Assembly: GCF_001673635.1 (NCBI RefSeq)
Contig: NZ_LZMH01000044.1
Location: 124,001 to 188,000, forward strand
Source of the DNA: Mycobacterium asiaticum
Lineage (GTDB): Bacteria > Actinomycetota > Actinomycetes > Mycobacteriales > Mycobacteriaceae
Direction: 5' to 3'
DNA length: 64,000 nt
The notes beneath the pieces were generated by a model, which had not been told where the DNA came from, made no database searches, and saw nothing but the letters and a program-made list of their open reading frames with translations. A program made the translations under genes and the position numbers. Positions 9,059 through 18,207 of this stretch are shown one piece after another. Each line of letters begins with the position of its first letter. Within the stretch, counting starts at the first letter, position 1.

Positions 9059-10269
9059 GGGCCAAGCGAATGCGAGTCCGCGGCAAGGCCGTAGCCGCGG
9101 TCGCGGCCGCGGCGGTGCTCAGCTCGGCCTGCGCCACCAACGGCCTTGCCAGCCTGCCCCTTCCGGCACCCGGCCTGGGCTCGGGCGGCTACATGCTGAC
9201 CGCGGTTTTCTCCAACGCCCTCAACCTGCCGATGAACGCCAAGGTGAAACTGGCCGGGGCCGACGTCGGCCAGGTGGAGTCGATGGTCGCGCGCAACTAC
9301 ACCGCCATCACCACCCTGCGCATCCGCGACGGCGTCCTATTGCCCCGAGGAAGTACCGCCGAACTACGCACCGCAACACCGCTCGGCGACGTGTTCGTGT
9401 CGTTGCGGCCACCGGCGGAGACCTCCCCGAGCACACCACTACTGAAAAACGGCGACACCATCGATCTGGACTCGACGGCCGCGGCCGCCACCGTGGAGTC
9501 GGTGCTGAGCTCGGCGGCGATCCTGGTCAACGGCGGGGCGGTCCGCAACTTCACCAACATCATCAACGGATTCGGCAAAGCCACCGGCGACCAGGGTCAC
9601 GCCTTCGGTGATTTGATCCGCAAATCCAATCAGCTGCTCGGCACCATGGATGCCCGGTCGGCACAGATCTCCAACGCGCTGACCGAATTATCGCGCCTCA
9701 GTGGGGAACTCGACGCCAAGAATCAGACCTTGAGCGACCTGATGGCGGCCGCCAACCCGGCGATGGCCGCGCTGTCCGACAACACCAACGAGCTATCGAA
9801 CCTGCTCATCCAGGTCGGTGACACCAGCCGGGTGCTTTCCCGGTTCCCGTCGCTCAATGGAACCGACACCAGTGGGAGAAGTGTCATCCGTGACCTGAAT
9901 ACCCTCGCCGGCGCCGCCAACGACGTGGCGATAAGCCCGGAAACCAGTTGGCTTCCGCTCAACCGGATGATGCCCGCACTGATCAAATCGACCTCCGGCG
10001 CCGCCATTTCCGTGCACGTGGGCGTCGACCAACTGGTGCTGGGCTCAATCCCGGACATCGGATTTCCCGGTGACCGAGGCCTGCACGGACCGACCAGATT
10101 CACCTGGAACGAGATGATCGGCTCGCTCAAGTACACGTTGTGGCGCCTGCAGGAACGCATCGTCGGCCGCGGCCCCAACTCGCCTCAGGTCCCGGTGATT
10201 CCGGACCCGAATGTCCCGGGCGGCATCCTCATCGCCCCCGGGCCGACGTCACCGGGACCACCGCCGTGA
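9055..10269 (+). CDS. mceE: MceE, MCE-domain lipoprotein
   Basis: A 404-residue MCE protein and predicted lipoprotein. It has an Arg/Lys-rich start, a short Ala-rich hydrophobic stretch and the lipobox VLSSAC with Cys26 as lipidation site, the MceE (Lpr) signature. The MCE domain follows (ALNLPMNAKVKLAGADVGQV, TPLGDVFVSLRP). The C-terminus is Pro-rich. ATG 9055 overlaps the mceD TGA and is preferred over far longer readings that begin inside mceD. The stop overlaps the mceF GTG. Confidence 0.93.
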   Translation: MRAKRMRVRGKAVAAVAAAAVLSSACATNGLASLPLPAPGLGSGGYMLTAVFSNALNLPMNAKVKLAGADVGQVESMVARNYTAITTLRIRDGVLLPRGSTAELRTATPLGDVFVSLRPPAETSPSTPLLKNGDTIDLDSTAAAATVESVLSSAAILVNGGAVRNFTNIINGFGKATGDQGHAFGDLIRKSNQLLGTMDARSAQISNALTELSRLSGELDAKNQTLSDLMAAANPAMAALSDNTNELSNLLIQVGDTSRVLSRFPSLNGTDTSGRSVIRDLNTLAGAANDVAISPETSWLPLNRMMPALIKSTSGAAISVHVGVDQLVLGSIPDIGFPGDRGLHGPTRFTWNEMIGSLKYTLWRLQERIVGRGPNSPQVPVIPDPNVPGGILIAPGPTSPGPPP

Positions 10270-11516
10270 TCAATTCGCTTGCAGCACATGTTGTCCGCAC
10301 GGTGCGGGCCGCGCATCGACGCCAGGTATGGCTGTCGGTGGCTGGGCTCGTGCTCACCTTGGTCGTGGCCACCACCTACCTGCTGATCGGTGCGCTGCGG
10401 GTGGCGCCGTTCGCGACGTCCTACCGAGTGACGGTGCAACTGATCGAATCCGGTGGCCTGCTCCCGAATCAGGACGTCGCCCTGCGTGGAGTGCGGATCG
10501 GACGCGTCGAGTCGCTGCAGATCACCGATCGAGGCGTGAACGCCATAGCGAGTATCTCGTCAAGGGTACGGATCCCGACGAACAGCGTGGCGCGCGTATC
10601 GGCGCTGTCGCCGGCCGGTGAGCAGTACATCAACTTTGAGGCGCAATCCGACGCCGGACCTTACCTGCACGACGGCAGCTTCATCGGGCTCGACCACACC
10701 GGCGTTCCGGTCAGCCTGGCCCAACTGCTCGGTGATGCCGACGGGCTGCTGGCACAGGTCGATCCGCACAAGATCGAGCTGATCAAGAAAGAGCTGAGCC
10801 TGAGCAAGGAAGGGCCGAACAAGTTGGCCGCCATCGTGGATGGCGGAACCATGTTGCTCTCGACGCTCGATTCGGTGCTGCCCGAAACCACCAGCATCCT
10901 GCGGACCAGCCGCGTCGTGCTGACGCTGGCGGCCGACAAGAACGCCGGGCTGGCCGCCACCACCACCGACCTCAACCGCACCCTGGCCGGGGTGGCCCGG
11001 ATGCAGGCCGGTTACCGCCGGCTGACGGCCCAGACGCCGCAATCGCTTTCGGCCATCGACAACCTGTTCGCCGACAATTCCGAGACCATGGTGCAGCTGC
11101 TGGGCAGCCTGGCCACCGCCTCGCAGCTGCTCTACCTGCGGGTGCCGGCTCTCAACGCGCTCTTCCCCAATTACCGCGGATCAACCCTGGACGCCGTCGC
11201 CAGCGCCTTCCACGACCACGGGGTGTGGGCCACAGCCGAACTTTATCCACGCTACGCATGTGACTACGGAACACCCACGCACCCACCCTCGGCCGCCGAC
11301 TATTACGAACCGTTCATGTACACCTACTGCCGCGACGACGACCCCGGGGTGGGAATCCGCTCGGCCAAGAACGCGCCGCGACCCGCCGGCGACGACACCG
11401 CCGGCCCACCACCCGGAGCCGACCTCGGACGGCGCACCGACCCGACACCGCAGGGCCGCTTCACGGTTCCCACGCCATACGGCGGCCCGCAGCTGCCCAT
11501 CGAACCACCGCACTAA
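10266..11516 (+). CDS. mceF: MceF, MCE-domain protein
   Basis: A 416-residue MCE-family protein closing the six-gene mce set. The membrane anchor is at about residues 21-43. The MCE domain has GGLLPNQDVALRGVRIGRV and SPAGEQYINFE. The C-terminal helical region contains YPRYACDYG and TYCRDDDPG cysteines, then a disordered Pro/Gly tail. The GTG at 10266 overlaps the mceE TGA. The Mce-associated gene follows after 24 bp. Confidence 0.93.
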   Translation: MINSLAAHVVRTVRAAHRRQVWLSVAGLVLTLVVATTYLLIGALRVAPFATSYRVTVQLIESGGLLPNQDVALRGVRIGRVESLQITDRGVNAIASISSRVRIPTNSVARVSALSPAGEQYINFEAQSDAGPYLHDGSFIGLDHTGVPVSLAQLLGDADGLLAQVDPHKIELIKKELSLSKEGPNKLAAIVDGGTMLLSTLDSVLPETTSILRTSRVVLTLAADKNAGLAATTTDLNRTLAGVARMQAGYRRLTAQTPQSLSAIDNLFADNSETMVQLLGSLATASQLLYLRVPALNALFPNYRGSTLDAVASAFHDHGVWATAELYPRYACDYGTPTHPPSAADYYEPFMYTYCRDDDPGVGIRSAKNAPRPAGDDTAGPPPGADLGRRTDPTPQGRFTVPTPYGGPQLPIEPPH

Positions 11517-11540
11517 TCCAATTCGCTCAAGGAGATGATT

Positions 11541-12236
11541 GTGGTCGCTACCACCGAGCAAGACCTCGACACCGAAGAGGACGGTGCCACAGTCGAAGAC
11601 GCCGTCAGCGCCGACGACCTGGACATCGAAGCCACGGAGGCGGCCGACGACACCGAGGCCGCCGAAGTCACCGAGGCTGTGGCGGACGAAGACGACGAGG
11701 ACGACGGGCCGCTGCTCGGTAAGCGCGACAAAGCGAAAGCCAAGCGACCCGGACGACCCTGGGGCCGGTACCTGCGTCGCAGCGTGCTGCCGCTGTTACT
11801 CGTCGCCTCGCTTGCGCTTTCAGGCTTCCTCGGCTGGAAGTTGTGGCAACAGCATCAGATACAGGTGGCCGGCGAGCAGGCACAGCAAGCGGCGGTCAAA
11901 TACGCGCAGATCCTGACCAGCATCGACTCAAACAACGTCGACGAAAACTTCCGGCAAGTGCTTGACGGCGCCACCGGGGAGTTCAAGGACATGTACACCC
12001 AGTCCAGCGTGCAGCTGCGGCAGCTGCTGATCGACAACAAGGCCACCGCACACGGCGTGATAGTCGATTCCGCCATCGCCTCCGAGACCACGAACAAGGT
12101 TGTGGTGCTGGTCTTCATCGACCAGACGGTGACCAACATGGCCGTGCCGGATCCGCGCATCGATCGCAGCAGGATCAAGATGACGATGGAGAAAGTGGAC
12201 GGACGCTGGCGGGCCAGCAAAGTCCAGCTGCTGTGA
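11541..12236 (+). CDS. Mce-associated membrane protein
   Basis: A 231-residue protein. It has a highly acidic N-terminal third (Asp/Glu-rich to about residue 57), a basic stretch, one membrane segment (about 75-95) and an extracytoplasmic domain of the Mce-associated (SnoaL/NTF2-like) type ending in VDGRWRASKVQLL. Such proteins follow mceF in mycobacteria; they are thought to stabilise the Mce complex. The GTG at 11541 lies 6 bases after an AAGGAG site (11529-11534). The ATG at 11535 abuts that site directly and is a worse start. Confidence 0.85.
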   Translation: MVATTEQDLDTEEDGATVEDAVSADDLDIEATEAADDTEAAEVTEAVADEDDEDDGPLLGKRDKAKAKRPGRPWGRYLRRSVLPLLLVASLALSGFLGWKLWQQHQIQVAGEQAQQAAVKYAQILTSIDSNNVDENFRQVLDGATGEFKDMYTQSSVQLRQLLIDNKATAHGVIVDSAIASETTNKVVVLVFIDQTVTNMAVPDPRIDRSRIKMTMEKVDGRWRASKVQLL

Positions 12237-12246
12237 GGGGCAGGCC

Positions 12247-13023
12247 ATGATCAGCAGACTTCTGGCAACCGGATTGCTGGCTGCCGCAAGCACAATCAAC
12301 GCAGCGGCAGGTGTGGGCATCGCCCACGCCTCGGCCGAGTCGTTCTGCGGGGAACTCGGTGGCGGCTGGGACGGTCAGTACTGCCACACCGCGGTGACCT
12401 CTCAACGCAATGCGGTGCGCGACATCAAAGTCGCCGTGCCCGTCGATCTCGTCGACAACCCGACCGCGGGTCCGGTGATCCGCGATTACCTGCGCACCCT
12501 GGTGGGCAATTGGCGAAACGCCAACGCGCTCATGGCCGCTGACAGCTACGGCGAGGAGAACTACCAGATCTTCCAGCACGGCAACCTACTGAGCGCAGTC
12601 TTTCACGAGGACTACCATGCCGATGGGCCCAAGCCGAATAACGCCTACCGCACCTTCACGTTCGACATGGCCGGGGGCCGGCGGGTCCAATTGGCCGACC
12701 TGACCAACGGCAACCCGCTGACTGCCATCCCCCCGCCGGCGCAGCCCTTCATCGAAGCCGCACTGAACCAGGCAGCTCCCCCGCACGACCCGGGGACATA
12801 CCCGTTCGTCGTGGACCGCTGGACGCCCGACAAGGTGTATTCCGGGGCCTACCGCGCCTGGGCGCTGACCCCTGATGAGCTGATTCTCTACATGCCCGAC
12901 TACCCGGTCGGACATGACGAACCGGTCAACTTCTCACCGGGCCTGCCGCAGTGGTTCATGGACGGCGGCACGGTCGAGGCGCACATCCCGCTGTCGGCAC
13001 TGGGTTCCGTGCTGCGGGTTTAG
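12247..13023 (+). CDS. Secreted MPT64-family (DUF3298-like) protein
   Basis: A 258-residue exported protein. A signal peptide of about 30 residues ends at AHASA. The mature start [19 protein letters not shown] matches the two-cysteine start of MPT64 (YCEEL..GQAC). Later features ([17 protein letters not shown], the end [13 protein letters not shown]) also match the MPT64/Rv3036c family. The biochemical role is not established. It lies 10 bp after the Mce-associated gene and is probably in the same transcript. It overlaps convergent ldtB by 4 bp. Confidence 0.8.
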   Translation: MISRLLATGLLAAASTINAAAGVGIAHASAESFCGELGGGWDGQYCHTAVTSQRNAVRDIKVAVPVDLVDNPTAGPVIRDYLRTLVGNWRNANALMAADSYGEENYQIFQHGNLLSAVFHEDYHADGPKPNNAYRTFTFDMAGGRRVQLADLTNGNPLTAIPPPAQPFIEAALNQAAPPHDPGTYPFVVDRWTPDKVYSGAYRAWALTPDELILYMPDYPVGHDEPVNFSPGLPQWFMDGGTVEAHIPLSALGSVLRV

Positions 13024-14222
13024 GACGAGTTGGCGTTACCCGCGCGCCACTGATCCCAGGGGATGTTCCAGTCGCCGAGGCCGTCCGTCCCGGGCAGGAT
13101 GCTTCCCACCGTGTTGACGATCTCGACAACGTCACCGCGCTTGCTGTGGTCGTAGAACCACACGGCGTTGCTCGGGCTCACGTTCAGGCAGCCGTGGCTG
13201 GTGTTGGAGTGGCCCTGAGCGCCCACCGACCAGGGTGCAGAGTGCACAAAGATGCCGCTGTAGGAAATCTGCGTGGCCCAGTCGACATCGGTGCGATAGC
13301 CGTTCGGCGAGTTGACCGGTACGCCATAGGTCGAGGAGTCCATGATGATGTGCTTGAACCGCCCGCCGACGATATAGACGCCGTTGTTCGTCGGCGTGCT
13401 GTCCTTGCCCATCGACGTCGGCATGGTCTTGACGACCTCACCGTTGATTCGCACCGTGATGATCTTGGTGTTGTCGTCCACGGTCGCGATCATCTCGTCA
13501 CCGATGGTGAAGTGCAGGTTGACGTTGTCCTCGCCGAACATCCCTTCACCGAGGTCGACCCCGTAGGTGTTCACCGCCACGTCGACGGTGGTTCCCGGTT
13601 TCCAGTAATGCTCTGGGCGCCAGCGCACTTCGCGCCTGTTCAGCCAGTAGAAGGCGCCTTCGACGGGCGGGTTGGTGGTGATCTTGATGGCCTTCTCGGC
13701 GGCGACGCGGTCGGCGATGTTCTCGTCGAAGCGGATCGCGACCGGTTGCCCGACGCCGACCACCTCGCCGTCGCTGGGCACGACGTAGGGCATCGTCAGG
13801 TGCGCCGGTGAGCTGGTCTGAAAGGTCATCTGCCGGGTCGCCGCGCCGCCCAACCCCGTCGCCTTGGCGCTCAGCGTGTAGCGCCGGTTGTAGCCGAGCT
13901 GTTCGGTGGTCTGCCAGTGCAAGCCGTCCGGGCTGAGCTGCCCGGCGATCTGGCGACCGTTGTCGTTGACCATGGTGACCGAGGCCAGCACGCCGTCGGC
14001 GACCGTCACCGTCACCGGAGCGTCCACGGTGACCCCGACCGCGCCGTCGCTGACCGACGCGCTGAGCTTGGGGACGAGCAGGTCGGCAAACGGCGTGCCC
14101 TTGTTTTCGATCACCTTGGCAGCAACCGGCGTGCCGCCGCCGCTGCTACAGGCGACTCCGCACACAGCAACCAGGACCATGGCCACAGCCAGCCATGATC
14201 GACGTCTGCGCAAAGGCGCCAT
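13020..14222 (-). CDS. ldtB: L,D-transpeptidase LdtMt2 orthologue (YkuD domain lipoprotein)
   Basis: A 400-residue peptidoglycan 3-3 cross-linking enzyme, the orthologue of Rv2518c (LdtMt2/LppS) by near-identity over long stretches I recall. The N-terminus has Arg-rich residues, a membrane segment and a VAC lipobox (Cys25). Two Ig-like domains (about 45-240) precede the YkuD catalytic domain with SHGCLNVS, giving His343 and catalytic Cys345, and the C-terminal [13 protein letters not shown] 14222 follows a GGAAGG site; a 13-residue longer start is possible. The family is the target of carbapenems. Confidence 0.96.
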   Translation of the reverse strand: MAPLRRRRSWLAVAMVLVAVCGVACSSGGGTPVAAKVIENKGTPFADLLVPKLSASVSDGAVGVTVDAPVTVTVADGVLASVTMVNDNGRQIAGQLSPDGLHWQTTEQLGYNRRYTLSAKATGLGGAATRQMTFQTSSPAHLTMPYVVPSDGEVVGVGQPVAIRFDENIADRVAAEKAIKITTNPPVEGAFYWLNRREVRWRPEHYWKPGTTVDVAVNTYGVDLGEGMFGEDNVNLHFTIGDEMIATVDDNTKIITVRINGEVVKTMPTSMGKDSTPTNNGVYIVGGRFKHIIMDSSTYGVPVNSPNGYRTDVDWATQISYSGIFVHSAPWSVGAQGHSNTSHGCLNVSPSNAVWFYDHSKRGDVVEIVNTVGSILPGTDGLGDWNIPWDQWRAGNANSS

Positions 14223-14430
14223 CAAGTGACCTTCCACATTCTGTTCTCTTTGCTCGGTCACCGCTGACCCAAATTGTTTCCTGCATTGTAGTGCCTGAGC
14301 ACTACCGCCCGTGGCAATGCGGATGAATGATATCGGTTATGTCCACAGAGGGTGGCGCAGGTCACGGGTAGGGATTTCCCTCCGCGACGCAACGCCTGTT
14401 ATTGTCGATAGCCGGTCTCTGGCCGAGCAC

Positions 14431-14503
<73 letters not shown>

Positions 14504-14528
14504 CTTTCTTTCCTCAGGGAGCCGGAAA

Positions 14529-15110
14529 TCAGGCTCGCGGTCCCGCCGGGGACACAATGCGACGAGCGGCTTCGACGACATCGGCCCGCCTGGCCGCGAC
14601 CACCTCCGGATCGGACGTGCGCGCGTCCGGGTGGGGTGACTGCGCCCAGGCCAGCCCGACGCCCACCAACAGCACCAGCAGGTCCATCGGCCGCCAGGAC
14701 TTGTCGACGTAACCGGCGGCTTGAGCCGCTTCGACAGCACGAATGTGCCGGGCGGGCATGGAGTCCCATTCGTCGGCCGGGGGCGGGTCAAGGGCCAGCC
14801 CCTCCAGGTTGGCCCAGGTGATCATCCGCAGATGCTCGGGCCGTTGCCGCGCCAGATCGTAGATCTCGCCGACGAATTCGGCTACCGCATCGGGCCGCAG
14901 CGTCACGGCGGCGAAAAATTCCTCGCCGTCGGCGGCAACCACGCTCCGAAACAACGTCTCCTTGTCCCCGAAATGCGCGTAGAGCCGTTCTTTGCTGGCG
15001 CTCGCGGTGCGAGCGATGCGGTCGATCCGAGCGCCGGCCAGCCCGTACTGCGCGAACTCGGAGCGCGCGGCACTCAGGATCGTGTCGCGAAGTTCCGTTG
15101 TGGATCGCAT
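14529..15110 (-). CDS. TetR family transcriptional regulator
   Basis: A 193-residue TetR-type repressor. The helix-turn-helix is FAQYGLAGARIDRIARTA followed by SASKERLYAHFGDKETLF, and a TetR_C ligand-binding domain follows. It begins at ATG 15110, divergent from the acyltransferase at 15147 across a 36-bp gap. That gap contains a perfect 14-bp palindrome (15128-15141), so the regulator very probably represses both itself and the acyltransferase. The ligand is unknown; an acyl or lipid ligand would fit the neighbour. Confidence 0.9.
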   Translation of the reverse strand: MRSTTELRDTILSAARSEFAQYGLAGARIDRIARTASASKERLYAHFGDKETLFRSVVAADGEEFFAAVTLRPDAVAEFVGEIYDLARQRPEHLRMITWANLEGLALDPPPADEWDSMPARHIRAVEAAQAAGYVDKSWRPMDLLVLLVGVGLAWAQSPHPDARTSDPEVVAARRADVVEAARRIVSPAGPRA

Positions 15111-15127
15111 CAGGAAATCATACCCAT

Positions 15128-15141
15128 ACGAACTAGTTCGT
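15128..15141. promoter_or_regulatory. Palindromic operator, TetR / acyltransferase
   Basis: ACGAACTAGTTCGT is a perfect 14-bp palindrome centred in the 36-bp gap between a TetR gene and a divergent acyltransferase gene. Size, symmetry and position fit a TetR-family operator. Binding is inferred. Confidence 0.7.
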
Positions 15142-15146
15142 TTGAT

Positions 15147-16052
15147 ATGCTGGTCCGCATGGCCCCGCCTTTCCCGCCACCCCGCAAGAAAAATTTCGGA
15201 AACCTGCCCATCGACATCGACGCCGTGATGAACCATCCGCGCCGTGTGCAGCGGCTCCGCGGCGCGCTGGAGCGGGTTCACGACGGCATCGCCCCGTTGA
15301 TCGACATCTATCGGCCCTACCTGCGCGGTTTGGACACGCTGCCGGCGGATGGTCGATTTCTGTTGGTGGGCAACCACACTCAGTTCGTCGGCGGCGAAGT
15401 GTTACTGGTTCCGCATTTCGTGCGTCGCGCCATCGGCACCCGGGTCCGGCCGTTGGCGGATCGCAGGTTCGCCCAGCAGCCCGGTTTCGGAAGCGACCTG
15501 ATGACGGCTTACGGCGGCGTGGTCGGCGATCCGAAGACCGCTCGAGAATTGATGCGGCACAACGAAACAATCCTGGTGTTCCCCGGTGGAGGCCGCGAGA
15601 TCGCGAAGTACAAGGGCGAGGAATACCACCTGAATTGGCGTGGCCGCTCCGGCTTCGCCCGCATCGCTGTGGAGAACGACTACCCGATCGTCCCGGTCGG
15701 CCTGGTCGGCGGCGACGACGTGTACAAGAGCCTGGTCACCCGCGACAGCACCCTGGGCCGGCTCAGCCGGACGATCAGCGCCAGGCTTGGCGGCGAGGCC
15801 GACATGGCGATGCCGCTGCTGCGGGGTGTCGGACCCACATTCATTCCGCGACCCCAGCGGATGTATCTCGAGTTCGGTGCGCCGATCGTTACCACGAAGC
15901 CCAACGATGTGTCGACGGAGGATTGGGTGGCGTCGGTCAGGGATAGCACGAAGCAGTCACTCGAGGCCATCCTGGCTCACCTGCTTGCCGTGCGCGCCGA
16001 GGACCCGTTCCGCAAGCTCAATCCGTTGGCGTGGGCCAGCGCGGCGGCCTGA
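15147..16052 (+). CDS. DGAT2/PES-like acyltransferase
   Basis: A 301-residue lysophospholipid acyltransferase-superfamily protein. The N-terminal block GRFLLVGNHTQFVGGEVLL and the block VFPGGGREIAKYKGEEYHL resemble the diacylglycerol acyltransferase 2 / phytyl-ester synthase branch (FPGG.RE) rather than PlsC. The strict HX4D of PlsC is absent, with Gly where Asp/Glu is usual. It probably acylates a lipid acceptor at the membrane. Possible starts are ATG 15147 and ATG 15159. It is likely controlled by the divergent TetR through the palindrome just upstream. Confidence 0.82.
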   Translation: MLVRMAPPFPPPRKKNFGNLPIDIDAVMNHPRRVQRLRGALERVHDGIAPLIDIYRPYLRGLDTLPADGRFLLVGNHTQFVGGEVLLVPHFVRRAIGTRVRPLADRRFAQQPGFGSDLMTAYGGVVGDPKTARELMRHNETILVFPGGGREIAKYKGEEYHLNWRGRSGFARIAVENDYPIVPVGLVGGDDVYKSLVTRDSTLGRLSRTISARLGGEADMAMPLLRGVGPTFIPRPQRMYLEFGAPIVTTKPNDVSTEDWVASVRDSTKQSLEAILAHLLAVRAEDPFRKLNPLAWASAAA

Positions 16053-16085
16053 AGTCCGGGCTCCCCGAGCAGCGGCGGGCTTCGC

Positions 16086-16141
16086 CGAGCCGAACCTGGC
16101 TGCGATTTATAGTGCGGTTTTTCGCAGTGACGTTCGGCTCG
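16086..16141. terminator. Hairpin between convergent genes
   Basis: Arms CGAGCCGAAC (16086-16095) and GTTCGGCTCG (16132-16141) are perfect complements. An inner pair CTGCGA/TCGCAG lengthens the stem. It lies between the ends of the convergent acyltransferase and ABC permease genes. There is no U-tract, as often in mycobacteria, so bidirectional termination is inferred. Confidence 0.6.
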
Positions 16142-16219
16142 CGGGCACAGCGGCGCTCGCGGGCACAGCGGCACCGCGGCACAGCGGCACAGCGGCACAG
16201 CGGGCCATAGCGGGCACAG
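16142..16219. repeat. Degenerate short tandem repeat (CGGCACAG-type)
   Basis: About ten imperfect copies of an 8-9 bp unit lie between the hairpin and the permease stop codon. The cleanest are three consecutive CGGCACAG units near 16175-16200; others read CGGGCACAG. The unit variation looks like slippage. No coding role is seen. Confidence 0.7.
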
Positions 16220-16228
16220 CGGGACGCG

Positions 16229-17038
16229 CTACGCCGCGCGCGATCCCGACAGCGCCCGTCGCGCCGCAAGGTCAAGCACGTAGCCGATGACGCCGATCAC
16301 CACGATCACCGCAACCACCTGGCCGTAGGCCAACTGGTCGCGGGCGTTGAGGATTTGATAGCCCAAACCCGAACGCACGCCCAGCATTTCAGCCGGCACC
16401 AACACCACCCACGCGATACCCAGGGCTACCCGCAGACCGGTCTGCAGATGCCCGCGGATTGCCGGCAGCACGACCACGGTGAGTCGTTCGATGCGCGTTG
16501 CCCCGAACGATTTCGCCACCTGCAGATAGCCCGGATCGATGGCGTGCACGCCGGCGGCCGTGTTGATCAGGATCGGCCAGACCGACGCCGCGGCGATCAG
16601 GAAGATGACCGGTTGGTTCCCGATCCCGAACAGCGCCACCGAGATCGGCGCCCAGGACAGCGGTGAGATCATCCGCAAAAACTGCACCACCGGCCGGGTC
16701 GCACGATCGGCGGTGTCGTTCAACCCGATCAGCAGCCCGGCGGGAATCCCGATGACGGCGCCGACCAGCAATCCGACCAGCAGTCGCCACAGGCTGACAC
16801 CGGCATCGGGCAACAGCACACCGCGGTTGTACAGATCGACAAGGGCTTTGGCGACTTTCACCGGCGTCGTCTCGCGCAACAGGGACTGCGAGGGCGCAAG
16901 GACCGCGGTGGCCAGCCACCACGCCGCGATCGCCGCTGCGATCGCCACGGCGGGTGGCCACCCGCGCTGCAGCAGCGACCATCGCGCTGCCGGCGCCGGT
17001 GGTGTCGAGGTGTCGGGGACGGCCTGCTCGAGAGTCAT
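16229..17038 (-). CDS. ABC transporter permease, nitrate/sulfonate/taurine type
   Basis: A 269-residue inner-membrane permease of the SsuC/TauC/NrtB family. After a Pro-rich N-terminus there are about six hydrophobic segments. The family EAA-like loop is HAIDPGYLQVAKSFGATR followed by LPAIRGHLQTGLRVALG, and the end AEMLGVRSGLGYQILNARD is typical of this family. Its ATG overlaps the stop of the binding-protein gene by 4 bp. The order ATPase - binding protein - permease on the minus strand forms one operon. The substrate cannot be read from sequence. Confidence 0.9.
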   Translation of the reverse strand: MTLEQAVPDTSTPPAPAARWSLLQRGWPPAVAIAAAIAAWWLATAVLAPSQSLLRETTPVKVAKALVDLYNRGVLLPDAGVSLWRLLVGLLVGAVIGIPAGLLIGLNDTADRATRPVVQFLRMISPLSWAPISVALFGIGNQPVIFLIAAASVWPILINTAAGVHAIDPGYLQVAKSFGATRIERLTVVVLPAIRGHLQTGLRVALGIAWVVLVPAEMLGVRSGLGYQILNARDQLAYGQVVAVIVVIGVIGYVLDLAARRALSGSRAA

Positions 17039-18207
17039 CGCGGTTGCACCTGTTCGGTTCGGGTCAAATCGGATGGGATGCCGAAGGTTTCGGGACCGCC
17101 GTACGCCGCCAACGCGGCCCGCACGAAGGCGTCGTTGACCAGCTCGGCATGTACGGTCGCCGGATCCAGCCGTTCCAGGAACTTGCGGTCGCCGTCGACC
17201 ACAGTGTCGTGCATGGCCTCCACCAGCCGGCGGGTGAAGCTGGGGAACGGGAACGGCTGGTAGCCCAACCGCTGCGGTTGCCAGTCGGGGTGCAGGAAGC
17301 GGTAGTCCTGCGCACGGTAGGTCAGCGCGGTCTTGATGGCGGGTTGCGGTTGCGGAAGGTAGGCGCCCTTCGACAACACCGTCGCGGCCGCCACGCGGTC
17401 GGAGTTGATGCGTTGCTGCGCGCCGACAATGGAGTTCACCAGCGAGGCGGCCGCCTGCGGCCGGTGCTCGATGAGGTCTTCGTGGGCGAGCACCACACAG
17501 CAGGCATGGTCTCGCCACACGTCGCCGAGGAAGGTGTGGATCCTGCCGATCTTGCGCACCTGTGCCATGGCGTTGAACGGGTCGGCCACCACGTAGCCGC
17601 TGATCGAGCGGTTGGCCAACGCCGGCACCATGTCCGAGGGACTCATCACGATCAACTCGACCGTCCGGGCGCTGCGTGATGCGCTGCGGCGCACGACCGG
17701 CACCAAGCCATGGGCGCGCAGCAGGTCCTGCAGGATGATGTTGTGGATCGACCACCAGAACGGGATCGCCACCTGGGTTCCGGCCAGCTGGCCGAGATCG
17801 GTGATGTCCGGCGCGACGGTCAGCGCTGACCCGTTGGTGTGGTTCCAGCTGAGCACCCGAACGGGACTGCGCAGCAGGAAACGTAACTGGATCGCGGTCG
17901 GCATCAGCATGTGCACCGCGTCCACCTGCCGCGTGACGAAGGCTTCGGCCAGCGATGCCCAACTGCGGAACAGCACCGGCTTGGCCGAACTCACCACGCC
18001 GTGCTCATAGAGACCGGCCGCGTGCGCGATCAGCAGGGGCGCCGCATCGGTGATGGGCAGATATCCGATGCGGAGTTGCCCACTGGTGTTGGTCCGGTCG
18101 ATGCTTGCCGCGTGGGCCAGGTCAGCCAGACCCGCCAGCCCGCCCGCCGCGGCCAGCGCGGTAGCTCCGCTGAGTAAGGTCCGCCGCGAAACCGGGGCGC
18201 CCGTCAC
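17035..18207 (-). CDS. ABC transporter substrate-binding protein (SsuA/NrtA-like, Tat signal)
   Basis: A 390-residue periplasmic binding protein of the NMT1/SsuA/NrtA type. It begins with a Tat-type signal (SRRTLLSGATALAAAGG), so it is probably exported folded. Then come RIGYLPITDAAPLLIAHAAG, AGTQVAIPFWWSIHN and SGYVVADPFNAMAQ, all typical of this fold. GTG 18207 overlaps the ATPase stop by 4 bp and removes a non-conserved upstream extension. Nitrate, sulfonate or a thiamine-precursor-like ligand are all possible. Confidence 0.88.
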   Translation of the reverse strand: MTGAPVSRRTLLSGATALAAAGGLAGLADLAHAASIDRTNTSGQLRIGYLPITDAAPLLIAHAAGLYEHGVVSSAKPVLFRSWASLAEAFVTRQVDAVHMLMPTAIQLRFLLRSPVRVLSWNHTNGSALTVAPDITDLGQLAGTQVAIPFWWSIHNIILQDLLRAHGLVPVVRRSASRSARTVELIVMSPSDMVPALANRSISGYVVADPFNAMAQVRKIGRIHTFLGDVWRDHACCVVLAHEDLIEHRPQAAASLVNSIVGAQQRINSDRVAAATVLSKGAYLPQPQPAIKTALTYRAQDYRFLHPDWQPQRLGYQPFPFPSFTRRLVEAMHDTVVDGDRKFLERLDPATVHAELVNDAFVRAALAAYGGPETFGIPSDLTRTEQVQPR

